The notes under the pieces: model-generated
Databases searched by the model: none
The model's input: only the letters and a program-made list of their open reading frames with translations
Told to the model about the DNA's origin: nothing
Translations under genes and position numbers: made by a program
DNA from: Deltaproteobacteria bacterium
GTDB lineage: Bacteria > Desulfobacterota > Binatia > UBA12015
Assembly: GCA_016874795.1 (NCBI GenBank)
Contig: VGTG01000056.1
Span: 1 to 32,709, forward strand
Direction of reading: 5' to 3'
Length of the DNA: 32,709 nt
In this document: piece after piece, positions 1 to 8,205 of the stretch
Layout of the letters: every line of letters starts with the position of its first letter
How positions within the stretch are numbered: the stretch's first letter is position 1

Positions 1-987
1 CGACACGACGCGCGCTCGCTTCTCGCGAACTTCGCGTACGGGGAGCGCGAGCGCGGGCTGATCGTGGAGGCGTGCGGCGCGCCCGGCCGCGTGAAGGAGC
101 TGAGCGTCTCCTACACCCCGTCCACGATCCATCGCGTCTGGGAGTTCTATGCCGAGCACGCACTCCTGCCGGTCCGGCCGCAGCGGCGGATGCACTCGGT
201 GCTGGAGCCGCTCGACGACCTGATCACTGCGATCGAGACGGAGCGTCCCGACGTCCTCGTCGGCTACGGGTCGTTCCTCGATCTGCTGTTCCGCTACCTG
301 CGGGAGACCGGCCGATCGATGCGGCCGCCGAAAGCTCTGCTGTACGTCTGCGATGCGATGAGCGAGGAGAGCCGGCGCCGGATCGAATCGGAGCACGGCG
401 TGCCCGTCTTCTCGCGGTACAACGCGGTCGAGGCGTTCAAGGTCGGCTTCCTCTGCGAGCATCGCGAGGCGTTCCACGTGCACGAGGACCTGTGCCACGT
501 GCGGGTCGTGCGGCCGGACGGGAGCGCGGCGGCGGAGGGGGAGGTCGGCGAGATCGTGATCTCGAACCTCGTGAATCGCGCGACCGTTCTCCTGAACTAC
601 CGCATCGGCGATCTCGGCTCGCTCCGCGAAGCGCCGTGCACCTGCGGGCGGAGCTTCCCGCTTCTCGGCGACCTCGACGGCCGCCGCGAGGACATCCTAC
701 TCTCGACCGACCGCCGTTACGTTCATCCGCGCGCGATCTGGGGCGCGCTGAAGCACGCGCGCGGGCTGCTCCGGTATCAGCTCGTGCAGCGCGCGCACGA
801 CGCGTTCGACCTGCGCGTCGTCACGACGGACGAAGCGGCGTACCGCTCGATCGTCGATGGGCCGCTTGCCGAGCTCGAGCGGATGCTCGGACCGGCGGCG
901 CGGATCGACTCGCTGCGCGTGGACGCGATCGCGCTCGAGGGCGGGGGGAAGTTCCGCACGACCGTGCGGCGGACGGGAATCGCGTAG
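1..987 (+). CDS. PaaK-like phenylacetate--CoA ligase family protein (C-terminal part)
   Basis: The frame is open from base 1 to a TAG at 985-987, so the 5' end lies outside the window and about 328 residues are seen. The fragment looks like the C-terminal half of the PaaK/CapK branch of adenylate-forming enzymes, which activate a carboxylate with ATP and often pass it to CoA. Supporting motifs are YNAVE (nt about 418-432) at the place of the usual YGxTE adenylate-binding motif, NYRIGDLG (about 595-618) resembling the Y-R-T-G-D hinge motif, and CTCGRSFPLLGDLDGRRED (about 637-693), the Cys-rich CxCG...GRxxD segment typical of this branch. The substrate cannot be told. A phenylacetate role is not implied, since no paa genes are nearby. 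The thiolase, SDR and DUF1214 genes in the window would suit an acyl-CoA pathway. Confidence 0.8.
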   Translation, partial: RHDARSLLANFAYGERERGLIVEACGAPGRVKELSVSYTPSTIHRVWEFYAEHALLPVRPQRRMHSVLEPLDDLITAIETERPDVLVGYGSFLDLLFRYLRETGRSMRPPKALLYVCDAMSEESRRRIESEHGVPVFSRYNAVEAFKVGFLCEHREAFHVHEDLCHVRVVRPDGSAAAEGEVGEIVISNLVNRATVLLNYRIGDLGSLREAPCTCGRSFPLLGDLDGRREDILLSTDRRYVHPRAIWGALKHARGLLRYQLVQRAHDAFDLRVVTTDEAAYRSIVDGPLAELERMLGPAARIDSLRVDAIALEGGGKFRTTVRRTGIA

Positions 988-1000
988 GCGACCGATCGTG

Positions 1001-2104
1001 TCACTCGAACTCGCGCTTGCTCGGCGAGCGTCCGCCCGGGCCGCTGTACGCGAGCCCGTAGCCCGGCTCCTCGTCGAACTCTGCGCGAGGCATCGACGCG
1101 AGAGCCGCGCGCCACGCGGCGATCAGCGCATCCTCCGCGGCGTAGTCGAACGGGTCCTGCAGCACCGTCTCTTCGAGGCCTCCCGGCGGAGGCGGGTTCG
1201 CGGCGAGCCAGCGCGCGGTGAGCGCGACGGCTTCCCGCGCCGGCACGACGTCTCGATAGCCGAGCTCCGTGCGGAGCTTCGCGACGTCGACCACGCGATG
1301 GCTCGGCCGCGGCTGCATCAGGAGAGGCCGCGCCGGCAGCGCGATCGTCCACGGCATCGAGACGATCTCGAGAACGTGGTCGAGCGCCGTCGCGGCGATC
1401 TCGACGACCTGTCGGATCGTCAGCACCTCCTCGTCGGCGCAGTTGTAGACCTGCCCGGCCGAGAGCGCGGCGTGGTCGACCGCGAGCAAGACGGCGTGCG
1501 CCAGGTTCTCGACGTAGCCGAAGCTCGCGAGCGTCAAGCCGTCGTCGGCGAGCACGATGTGGGGCCGGCCGTCGAGGATGCGGCGCACGATGCACCACTC
1601 GCGCGGCACGAGCTGATGCGGACCGTACACGTACGGATACCGGAGGTGCGTCGCGTCGGGATGCAGCGCGAACACCTGATCCTCCGTGCGCGCGATGCGG
1701 TAGCCCTTCTCGTCGTGCGACGGATCCGTGACCCGCGGCGCGTCCTCGCGCGTCGGCACCGGCAGGCCCGCGGGGAAGCCGACGTACGGGTTCATGTAGC
1801 CGTGGTACGCGGGAAAGCCTCCGATCGAGACGAATTTTCCGCAGCGCCCGACGAGCAGCTCCGCGATGCGGCGGAGACGGCCGTACGTCGCGACGCAGAC
1901 GTCGAAGTGGCCGAGGCCGTCGAGCGCCGAAGAGAGAGCTTCCGCGTCGTACGGGTCCGTGTGGACGTGCACGACGTCGTCGGGGATCTCGGGTCGCTCG
2001 TGGCGTCCGGTGTGCAGCATCGACACGCGGAAGCCGCGTGCGCGAAGCCCGTTCACGATGAAGGGCCCGGTCGGTCCCGTTCCGCCGATGACGAGAGCGC
2101 GCAC
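1001..2104 (-). CDS. NAD-dependent epimerase/dehydratase family protein (extended SDR)
   Basis: A 367-residue protein that starts at GTG 2104. The N-terminus has a beta-strand followed by GGTGPTG (residues 7-13), the NAD(P)-binding loop of extended short-chain dehydrogenases. The substrate half contains a YPYVYGPHQ segment (about 157-164) and YNCADEE near residue 240, typical of nucleotide-sugar epimerase relatives. The expected catalytic Ser is plausibly S93 (FVSIGG). The expected YxxxK appears as Y135-R-I-A-R139, so Lys is replaced by Arg. Such changes occur in atypical, sometimes non-catalytic, members such as CSP41-like proteins. It is convergent with the ligase (13 bp gap) and divergent from the SDR gene (44 bp gap). 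The substrate is unknown. Confidence 0.85.
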   Translation of the reverse strand: MRALVIGGTGPTGPFIVNGLRARGFRVSMLHTGRHERPEIPDDVVHVHTDPYDAEALSSALDGLGHFDVCVATYGRLRRIAELLVGRCGKFVSIGGFPAYHGYMNPYVGFPAGLPVPTREDAPRVTDPSHDEKGYRIARTEDQVFALHPDATHLRYPYVYGPHQLVPREWCIVRRILDGRPHIVLADDGLTLASFGYVENLAHAVLLAVDHAALSAGQVYNCADEEVLTIRQVVEIAATALDHVLEIVSMPWTIALPARPLLMQPRPSHRVVDVAKLRTELGYRDVVPAREAVALTARWLAANPPPPGGLEETVLQDPFDYAAEDALIAAWRAALASMPRAEFDEEPGYGLAYSGPGGRSPSKREFE

Positions 2105-2128
2105 GCGACCCGTCTAGCGCAGCGGCGC

Positions 2129-2137
2129 GGAGGTGAT
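2129..2137 (+). promoter_or_regulatory. Strong Shine-Dalgarno sequence for the SDR gene
   Basis: GGAGGTGAT is fully complementary to the 3' end of 16S rRNA. It lies 11 bases before ATG 2149, at the long end of normal spacing, inside the 44-bp divergent spacer. It supports 2149 as the start of the three-gene operon. Confidence 0.6.
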
Positions 2138-2148
2138 AAGGGGCGGAC

Positions 2149-2955
2149 ATGGAGCTCGGATTACGCGGAGCGGCGATGGCGGTGACCGGTGCCTCGGAAG
2201 GGATGGGGCGCGCCACGGCGGAATGGCTCGCGAAGGACGGAGCGCGCGTCGCGGTTCTCGCGCGCACGAAGGATGCGGTGGAGAAGGCGGCGGAAGCGCT
2301 CCGCGCGCTCGGCAGCCCGGATGCGATCGGCATCTCCGTCGACGTCGCCGACACCGCCTCCGTCGAAGCGGCGTTCGCCGAGATCGGACGGCGCTGGGGC
2401 GAGCTGAACGCGCTCGTCAACACCGTCGGCCCGGGCATCACGGGCACCATCGACGAGCTTTCGGACGAGCAGTGGCGCGCTTCACTCGAGGTCGGGACGC
2501 TCAGCGCGGTCCGCTGCGTGCGCGCGGCGCTGCCGCTCCTGCGGAAGGCGGAGTGGGCGCGGATCGTCAACGTGTCGGCGCACTCGACGAAGCGTCAAGC
2601 GCCGACGCTGATCGCCTACACGGCGGCGAAGAGCGCCGTCACGAGCCTCAGCAAGAACCTCGCGAAGACGCTCGCGCCGGAGAACATCCTCGTCAACACG
2701 GTGTCGCCGGGGACGTTCCTCACGGGCGGCGTACGGCGCTGGCTCGAAGGGATGGCCGAGGAGCGCGGCATCGATCCGACGAACCTGGCCGATCTGAACC
2801 GCATCATCGCCGAGGACTACGGCGAGCCGTGCGACCTCGGGCGCGCGGGCCTGCCCGAGGAGATCGGCGTCGTGATCGCGTTCCTCGCCTCGAAGGCGAA
2901 CTCGTACATGACCGGAGCCGACGTCAACGTCGACGGCGGGTCGGACTTCGTATGA
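2149..2955 (+). CDS. Short-chain dehydrogenase/reductase (classical SDR)
   Basis: A 268-residue classical SDR, the usual family length. It has TGASEGMG (13-20) for NAD(P) binding, NTVG (91-94) in place of NNAG, a catalytic Ser143 (NVSAHS), and Y157-T-A-A-K161, so the catalytic set is complete. The C-terminal TGADVNVDGG segment is typical of the 3-oxoacyl-reductase/hydroxysteroid dehydrogenase branch. It should oxidise or reduce an alcohol/ketone pair with NAD(P)H in the cytoplasm; the substrate is not predictable. It is the first gene of an operon: its TGA overlaps the ATG of the sulfotransferase as ATGA at 2952-2955. Confidence 0.93.
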   Translation: MELGLRGAAMAVTGASEGMGRATAEWLAKDGARVAVLARTKDAVEKAAEALRALGSPDAIGISVDVADTASVEAAFAEIGRRWGELNALVNTVGPGITGTIDELSDEQWRASLEVGTLSAVRCVRAALPLLRKAEWARIVNVSAHSTKRQAPTLIAYTAAKSAVTSLSKNLAKTLAPENILVNTVSPGTFLTGGVRRWLEGMAEERGIDPTNLADLNRIIAEDYGEPCDLGRAGLPEEIGVVIAFLASKANSYMTGADVNVDGGSDFV

Positions 2956-4127
2956 GCGCGCCGTCGCGTCCGGGGCTCGAGCCCGACGAGCTCGTCGACG
3001 CCGCGCGCGTGCAGACGGGCCTCGACGACTTCGGCGGCGACTCGTACCGCGAAGGGCTCGAGATCCTCACCCGGGGAATGGAGACCGAGTCGAGCCTCAG
3101 CACGATCGGCCGCCACGTCGCGCGCGGGCACGTTCTCCGGCTCCTCGCGAGCCGCCTGCAGATCGAGGACTGGTACCGGAAGCATCCCGAGATCGACGCG
3201 CAGAAGACGCCGGCGCCGATCGTCGTCCTCGGCTTGCCACGTACCGGGACGACGGCGCTCTCCGCGCTCCTCGCGTGCGATCCGGAGACGCGCTCCCTCC
3301 GCACGTGGGAGTCGAGCGCGCCGACGCCGCCTCCCGAGAAGTCGACGGAGGACACCGATCCGCGCATCGACCGCGCGCGAGCGAGCCAGGAGCAGATGCA
3401 CGCCGCGTTCCCCGCGATGAAGATCATGTACGACGCGGAGCCGACGGGCCCGACCGAATGTCAGGACCTCCTCGGCATGGACTTCAAGACGGAGCACTTC
3501 TGCGGCATGTACCGCTCGCCGACGTACGCGGCGTGGGTGCGGGGCTGCGACATGACGAGCGCGTACCGCCTCCACCACCGCACGCTGAAGCTCCTGCAGT
3601 GGCGCTGTCCGCCGAACCGCTGGCACCTGAAGACGCCCGTGCACATGCTGTCGCTGGACGCGCTCGACCGCGAGTATCCCGACGCGCGCTTCATCATGAC
3701 GCACCGGGATCCCGCCCGGGTTCTCGGCTCGGTGTGCAGCCTGATCCAGGTGACGCGGAGCATGGCGAGCGACGAGCGCGATCCGCTCGGGCTCGGGAAG
3801 GAGCAGGTCGACATCTGGTCGCTCGCGCTCGAGCGTGCGATGGCGTTCCGCGCGCGTATCGGCGAGGAGCGGTTCGCCGACATTCCGTTTCGCGAGCAGG
3901 TGAAGGACCCGATCGGATCGGTCGAGCGCGCCTACGCGAAGCTCGGGATTCCGTTCACGGAAGCGGCGCGCGCGGGCATGACGTCGTGGGCCGCGGAGCA
4001 TCGCAAGGGACGCCACGGCGAGCACCAGTACCGGCTCGCGGACTTCGGTCTGGCGATCGAGCCGGTGCGCGAGCGCTTCCGCGCGTACGTCGAGCGCTTC
4101 GACGTTCCACTCGAGGAGGGAGAATGA
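2952..4127 (+). CDS. Sulfotransferase family protein (Sulfotransfer_3 type)
   Basis: 391 residues from ATG 2952, chosen because it forms an ATGA overlap with the SDR stop. The frame stays open further upstream, but only as a shadow. GLPRTGTT (94-101) is the 5'-phosphosulfate-binding loop of PAPS-dependent sulfotransferases, HRDPARVLGS (251-260) matches the 3'-phosphate-binding motif, and WHLKTPVH (224-231) is a conserved family segment. It probably moves a sulfuryl group from PAPS to a hydroxyl group of a small, likely hydrophobic, acceptor. Coupling to an SDR and a DUF1214 protein suggests one pathway acting on an alcohol-bearing lipid or sterol-like compound, which is inference. No PAPS synthesis genes are in the window. 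Confidence 0.88.
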   Translation: MSAPSRPGLEPDELVDAARVQTGLDDFGGDSYREGLEILTRGMETESSLSTIGRHVARGHVLRLLASRLQIEDWYRKHPEIDAQKTPAPIVVLGLPRTGTTALSALLACDPETRSLRTWESSAPTPPPEKSTEDTDPRIDRARASQEQMHAAFPAMKIMYDAEPTGPTECQDLLGMDFKTEHFCGMYRSPTYAAWVRGCDMTSAYRLHHRTLKLLQWRCPPNRWHLKTPVHMLSLDALDREYPDARFIMTHRDPARVLGSVCSLIQVTRSMASDERDPLGLGKEQVDIWSLALERAMAFRARIGEERFADIPFREQVKDPIGSVERAYAKLGIPFTEAARAGMTSWAAEHRKGRHGEHQYRLADFGLAIEPVRERFRAYVERFDVPLEEGE

Positions 4128-5365
4128 GCAACGCGCCGGCGGGTTGGCCCGGTGGAGTACGCGCCGCGGGGCGCACGGCGCCGCCCGAGCATCCCGGCAT
4201 CGAGAGCGGTGCCGCGTGGAAGGGCTTTCTCGAGACGCTCGCGCGCGCGGGCGAGCTCGTGATGGGCGGCGGCGCGCCGTCGACCGACATCGACCGCGCC
4301 GAGGGCTGGCGCCACCTCGTCGGGCTCCTGCGCATCGGCGCCGGCGAGATGCTGCTCGAGGTCGACCCCGAGCGTCCGCGCTTCCACTGGAACGACGCGA
4401 CCGGCAAGTGGGGCCTCGACTGCTCCGACGCCCTCTATGCGCAAGCGCCGGTCCGGACGGGTGCTGTGTATCGCGTGCGCGGCAATCGCGGCTCGGTGCA
4501 CTTCCTCGGCTTTCAGCTGATCGCACGGATGCGCGCCGTGTCGGACCTCGACGGCGACGCGCTCGAGCGCGCGCCGGACGGGAGCTTCGAGCTGATCCTC
4601 GGCGGCGAAGAGCCCGCGTCCGGGAACTGGATCCCGCTCCCCGAGGACGCGAGCACGCTGATCGTCCGCCAGTTCTTCTACGACTGGGACCGCGAGATTC
4701 CGGCGACCTTCGAGATCGAGCGGATCGACACGGGGCCGCGGAAGCCGCCGCTCACGCCGACGCCGGGCGCGATCGCGGCCCAGCTCGAAGCGCTCGGACG
4801 CTTCGCGCACGACAACACGGTCTGGTGGAAGGACGTCGCAAACGCGAAGCGCGATCCGCACGTGAACACGTTCCCCGACGACGCCGGCGGGCTCGGCGTC
4901 GTCGCCTCGGCCGCGCAGAAGTACCAGGCGTTCGGCATCGGCTGCTTCGCGCTCGCCGACGACGAAGCGCTCCTCGTCGAGGTGAAGCCGCCGCGCGCGA
5001 AGTACTGGAGCCTCCACCTCGGCAACTACTGGATGGAGTCGCTCGACTTCGCGAACTACCAGTCGAGCCTGAACGGGCATCAGGCGGTGCTCGACGCGGA
5101 CGGCGTCTTCCGCGCGGTCGTCGCGAAGACGGATCCGGGCGTGCCGAACTGGCTCGACACCGCGGGCCGCGCCGAGGGCTCGATGATCTACCGCTGGAAC
5201 CAGGCGGACGGCGCGCCGATCCCGCAGGCGCGCGTCGTGAAGCTCGCGGAGCTGCGCTCGGTGCTGCCGCGCGAGACGCCGACGGTGACTCCGGAGGAGC
5301 GTGCCGCGGCGCTCGAGCGCCGCCGCGAGCACGTCCGCCGCCGCTTCGCACGGCCGATGGCCTGA
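4124..5365 (+). CDS. DUF1214 domain-containing protein
   Basis: 413 residues. ATG 4124 overlaps the sulfotransferase TGA (ATGA), with GAGGAGGGA at 4114-4122 as the ribosome-binding site. The C-terminal half (about residues 280-380) carries the pattern YWSLHLGNYWMESLDF followed by a Trp/Asn-rich stretch and W...EGSMIYRW, as I know it from DUF1214 proteins. The N-terminal half resembles the extension found in versions that sit next to sulfotransferases and dehydrogenases. There is no signal peptide or membrane segment, so it is probably cytoplasmic. The biochemical role of DUF1214 is not established. It ends 3 bp before the convergent GNAT gene. Confidence 0.75.
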   Translation: MSNAPAGWPGGVRAAGRTAPPEHPGIESGAAWKGFLETLARAGELVMGGGAPSTDIDRAEGWRHLVGLLRIGAGEMLLEVDPERPRFHWNDATGKWGLDCSDALYAQAPVRTGAVYRVRGNRGSVHFLGFQLIARMRAVSDLDGDALERAPDGSFELILGGEEPASGNWIPLPEDASTLIVRQFFYDWDREIPATFEIERIDTGPRKPPLTPTPGAIAAQLEALGRFAHDNTVWWKDVANAKRDPHVNTFPDDAGGLGVVASAAQKYQAFGIGCFALADDEALLVEVKPPRAKYWSLHLGNYWMESLDFANYQSSLNGHQAVLDADGVFRAVVAKTDPGVPNWLDTAGRAEGSMIYRWNQADGAPIPQARVVKLAELRSVLPRETPTVTPEERAAALERRREHVRRRFARPMA

Positions 5366-5368
5366 CCG

Positions 5369-5953
5369 TCAGCGGGGCGGACGAACCATCGGCGTGACCG
5401 GCGGCGCGCCCTCGATGCGGATCTCGCGGACGACCTCGAATCCGTGCCGCTGGTAGAAGTGGACGTTCCGCGGGTTCGAGGACTCGAGGTACGCGTACGC
5501 TCCTTCGGCGTCGATCTGCGCGAGGCGGTAGCGCATCAAGTCGCCGCCGGCGCCCTTTCCCTGATGAGCGGCGTCGACGCCGATGAAGGCGAGATGCCAG
5601 TGCCGTTCGTCCGGATGCGAGGCGCCCATCTCCTCGAGCATCGCCTCGACCTGCGCGCGCTTCGGCGCCGGCAGCGTGTCCTCCATCAGCTCCCCGAGCG
5701 ATTCCTCTTCGGGCGAGACGCCGGGCGGGAGCCACAGCGCACCACCGACGAATCCCTCGCAGACGTCGGCGCCGTCGTTCTGGAACGCACCTCCACCGAA
5801 GCCGTGCACGAGTCGCTCGAGATTTGCGATGTAGGCGTGCGCCTCGGGCCACATCCAGCGCATGATCGGATCCGCGACGAACGCAGCGACCTGCACGGAG
5901 ACCGCGCGCGGGATCTCGCCCGGACGGACCGATCGACAAGGCATGGCCTGCAT
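5369..5953 (-). CDS. GNAT family N-acetyltransferase
   Basis: 194 residues from ATG 5953, preferred because a GGAGAG element sits 3 bases upstream. The frame stays open to 6157, but that extension looks non-coding. A second ATG lies at 5944. The acetyl-CoA-binding region reads HLAFIGVDAAHQGKGAGGDL, with the Q/RxxGxG/A loop as QGKGAG, followed by YLESSNPRNVHFYQRHGF, the usual final beta-alpha element (N..FY...GF). The acceptor is unknown. It is convergent with the DUF1214 gene and divergent from the DUF2461 gene (97 bp spacer). Confidence 0.88.
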   Translation of the reverse strand: MQAMPCRSVRPGEIPRAVSVQVAAFVADPIMRWMWPEAHAYIANLERLVHGFGGGAFQNDGADVCEGFVGGALWLPPGVSPEEESLGELMEDTLPAPKRAQVEAMLEEMGASHPDERHWHLAFIGVDAAHQGKGAGGDLMRYRLAQIDAEGAYAYLESSNPRNVHFYQRHGFEVVREIRIEGAPPVTPMVRPPR

Positions 5954-6050
5954 GGCTCTCTCCGCCTTCTCGCGTTTTCCAGATCGCAGCGGGTGAGTCG
6001 AGATCGTCGAGCGGTTGACCTCGAGCCCGGGCGCACCGTACGGGGCGTGC

Positions 6051-6755
6051 ATGCCGAAAGCATCGTCGACCGCCTTCGCCGGCTTCTCGCCGAAAACCGT
6101 CGCGTTCCTTCGCGGGCTCGAAGCGAACAACAACCGCGACTGGTTCCAGAGGAACAAGGCCCGCTACGAGTCCGACGTCCGCGAGCCGGCGCTCGACTTC
6201 ATCGCCGCGATGGGCACCGCGCTGAAGCGCTGCGCGCCGCATCTCGAGGCCGTCCCGAAGGCGGTCGGCGGCTCGCTGATGCGCGTCCACCGCGACACGC
6301 GTTTCGCGAAGGACAAGCGTCCCTACAAGACGAACGTGGGCATCCACTTCCGGCACGAGGTGGGCAAGGACGTGCACGCTCCGGGTCTCTACTTCCACAT
6401 CGACCCGGAGCGGGTCTTCCTCGGTGCGGGGCTCTGGCACCCCGAGGCGGAGGTTCTCGCCAAGATCCGGGGCTCGATCGTCGACGACGGAGCAGCGTGG
6501 AAGCGCGCTCGCGACGACAAGCGGTTTCGCGGCGTCTGGGAGATCGACGGCGAATCGCTGTCACGCCCGCCGCGCGGCTTCGACAAGGATCACCCGTACG
6601 TCGAGGACCTGAAGCGGAAGGACTTCATCGCGGTGATGGACCTGCGGTTCAAGGACATCCAGGGGAAGGACGTGGTCGCGCGCGTGACGGAAGCGTGCGC
6701 CGCCGCGACGCCGTGGATGCGCTTCCTCTGCCGCGCTTGCGAGCTCCCGTACTGA
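6051..6755 (+). CDS. DUF2461 domain-containing protein (TIGR02453 family)
   Basis: 234 residues from ATG 6051; a TTG at 6015 would add 12 residues unlike the family. Diagnostic segments are FLRGLEANNNRDWFQRNKARYE near the N-terminus, the RVHRDTRFAKDKRPYKTNVG block and the FHIDPERVFLGAGLWHPE block. All are hallmarks of the widespread DUF2461 proteins, which are about 220-230 residues long. Function is unknown. There is no signal peptide. A strong hairpin 30 bp downstream may end its transcript. Confidence 0.88.
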   Translation: MPKASSTAFAGFSPKTVAFLRGLEANNNRDWFQRNKARYESDVREPALDFIAAMGTALKRCAPHLEAVPKAVGGSLMRVHRDTRFAKDKRPYKTNVGIHFRHEVGKDVHAPGLYFHIDPERVFLGAGLWHPEAEVLAKIRGSIVDDGAAWKRARDDKRFRGVWEIDGESLSRPPRGFDKDHPYVEDLKRKDFIAVMDLRFKDIQGKDVVARVTEACAAATPWMRFLCRACELPY

Positions 6756-6785
6756 TCGCAAGCGCGGGGGCGCCGCCCCCTCGCC

Positions 6786-6810
6786 GAAGGCGTGGCAAAG
6801 CCACGCCTTC
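6786..6810 (+). terminator. Perfect 11-bp hairpin downstream of the DUF2461 gene
   Basis: GAAGGCGTGGC (6786-6796), loop AAA, GCCACGCCTTC (6800-6810): a perfect 11-bp inverted repeat with a 3-base loop, 30 bases after the stop. It is followed by TCTACTC rather than a T-run, so intrinsic termination is uncertain. It may instead be part of an intergenic repeat element with the adjacent GC repeats. Confidence 0.45.
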
Positions 6811-6814
6811 TCTA

Positions 6815-6860
6815 CTCGGCCGCGCGCGCTCCGCTCGGCCGCGCGCTCCGCGCGCGGAGC
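6815..6860. repeat. GC-rich tandem repeat and 16-bp palindrome in the spacer before the MFS gene
   Basis: CTCGGCCGCGCGCGCTCCG (6815-6833) is followed directly by a second copy lacking one GC (6834-6850). The second copy runs into the perfect palindrome GCTCCGCGCGCGGAGC (6845-6860). With the hairpin at 6786-6810 this makes a compact block of secondary structure in an otherwise gene-packed region. Confidence 0.6.
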
Positions 6861-6918
6861 TCGTTGCGTCGAGTGGCCTGCTTGCGCTGCCATGCGCGGG
6901 CTGCTTCCCGAGCGGGGG

Positions 6919-8205
6919 ATGGCTGCACCGGAGATCGCGCCGGAAACGCCTCGCGCTCGGAATCCGTGGTGGATCCCGCCGTTCTTCGGGCGCGTGCCCG
7001 ACGTGCCGCGCGACCAGCTGAGCCTTCTCGGCTTCGTCTCGCTCGCGCTCCTCTTCGAGAACTACGACTTCTCGCTGCTCACCGCGGCGCTGCCGTTCAT
7101 CGCGGAGAGCCTGGCGCTCGACGAGGCGAGCCTCGGGAGCTTCACCGGATTGATCCGTCTCGGCGCGCTGCCGGCGTTCTTCGTCGTGCCGCTCGCCGAC
7201 CGTCTCGGGCGTCGGCGCGTCTTCCTCATTTCCGTGATCGGCCTCGGTCTCGGCACCGCGGCGACCGGGCTTTGCCAGACGGCGACGCAGTTCCTCCTCG
7301 TGCAGCTCGTCACGCGGACGTTCATGCTGACCTCGGCGACGCTCGCGTTCGTCATCGTCGCGGAGGAGCTTCCCGCGGCGCATCGCGGCTGGGGCCTCGG
7401 GATGCTCGGCGCGCTCGCTTCGCTGGGGCACGGGCTTTCCGCGATGCTCTTCGCGGCGATCGAGGTGCTGCCGTGGGGCTGGCGCGCGCTCTACATGTTC
7501 GGTCTCGTGCCCGTGCTCTTCATCGGGCGCTTCCGGAGCGGCGTGCGCGAGACGACGCGCTTCGCTTCGCTCGATCCGAGTGCCGTCGCCTCCGACTGGC
7601 TCGCTCCGTTCAAGGCGCTCGTGAGGCGCTTTCCGGCGCGCACCGCGGGCGTCGCGGTGCTCTCTTTCGCGTCCTCCGCGGGGCAGAGCAGCGTGTACCA
7701 GTTCACCGCGCAGTTCCTGCTCGTCCACCGCGGCTGGGAGCCGGGTCAGTACTCGCTCCTCGTTCTGACCGCCGGCGTGCTCGGCGTCTTCGGCAACATC
7801 GCCGCGGGGAAGCTCGGCGACCGGCTCGGCCGGCGCGTCGTCGGGTTCGCGTTCCTCGCGATCTTTCCGGCGCTCGCGTGGTGGTTCGTGACGGCGCCGA
7901 GCGGGTGGATCATCCTCGCCTGGGGCGGGCTCGTGTTCCTCCTGACGGCGAGCTCCGTGATCTCTCGTGCGTTTGCGACGGAGCTCTTCCCGACCTCCTA
8001 TCGCAGCACGGCCGCAGGCTCGGTGGCGGTGATGGAGACGATCGGCGCCGCCGCGGGGCTCGCGCTGGTCAGCGGTGTGATGAGCTTCGGATACTCGCTC
8101 GGTCCCGCGCTCGGGATCGTGAGCCTCCTGGCGCTCCTCGGCGCGCTCGCGGTGTTCACGTTCCCGGAGACCCGCAGCCGCGAGCTCGAGTCCATCAGCG
8201 GCTGA
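6919..8205 (+). CDS. MFS transporter
   Basis: 428 residues from ATG 6919; an in-frame ATG at 6892 would add nine residues and cannot be excluded. After an N-terminal PWWIPPFF segment there are about 12 hydrophobic segments in two halves. The MFS signature loop between TM2 and TM3 is present as PLADRLGRRRVFL, and the equivalent second-half loop is KLGDRLGRRVVG. NYDFSLLTAALPFI in TM1 resembles the sugar/aromatic-acid porter branches, where a TM1 Asp is common. The substrate is unknown. Its stop overlaps the convergent thiolase by 11 bp. Confidence 0.9.
   Translation: MAAPEIAPETPRARNPWWIPPFFGRVPDVPRDQLSLLGFVSLALLFENYDFSLLTAALPFIAESLALDEASLGSFTGLIRLGALPAFFVVPLADRLGRRRVFLISVIGLGLGTAATGLCQTATQFLLVQLVTRTFMLTSATLAFVIVAEELPAAHRGWGLGMLGALASLGHGLSAMLFAAIEVLPWGWRALYMFGLVPVLFIGRFRSGVRETTRFASLDPSAVASDWLAPFKALVRRFPARTAGVAVLSFASSAGQSSVYQFTAQFLLVHRGWEPGQYSLLVLTAGVLGVFGNIAAGKLGDRLGRRVVGFAFLAIFPALAWWFVTAPSGWIILAWGGLVFLLTASSVISRAFATELFPTSYRSTAAGSVAVMETIGAAAGLALVSGVMSFGYSLGPALGIVSLLALLGALAVFTFPETRSRELESISG

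Noticed and set aside
6015-6038. TTGACC box upstream of the DUF2461 gene as a promoter
   Set aside because: The -10 position reads TACGG-like, and the transcript would start almost at the ATG. Too weak to annotate.
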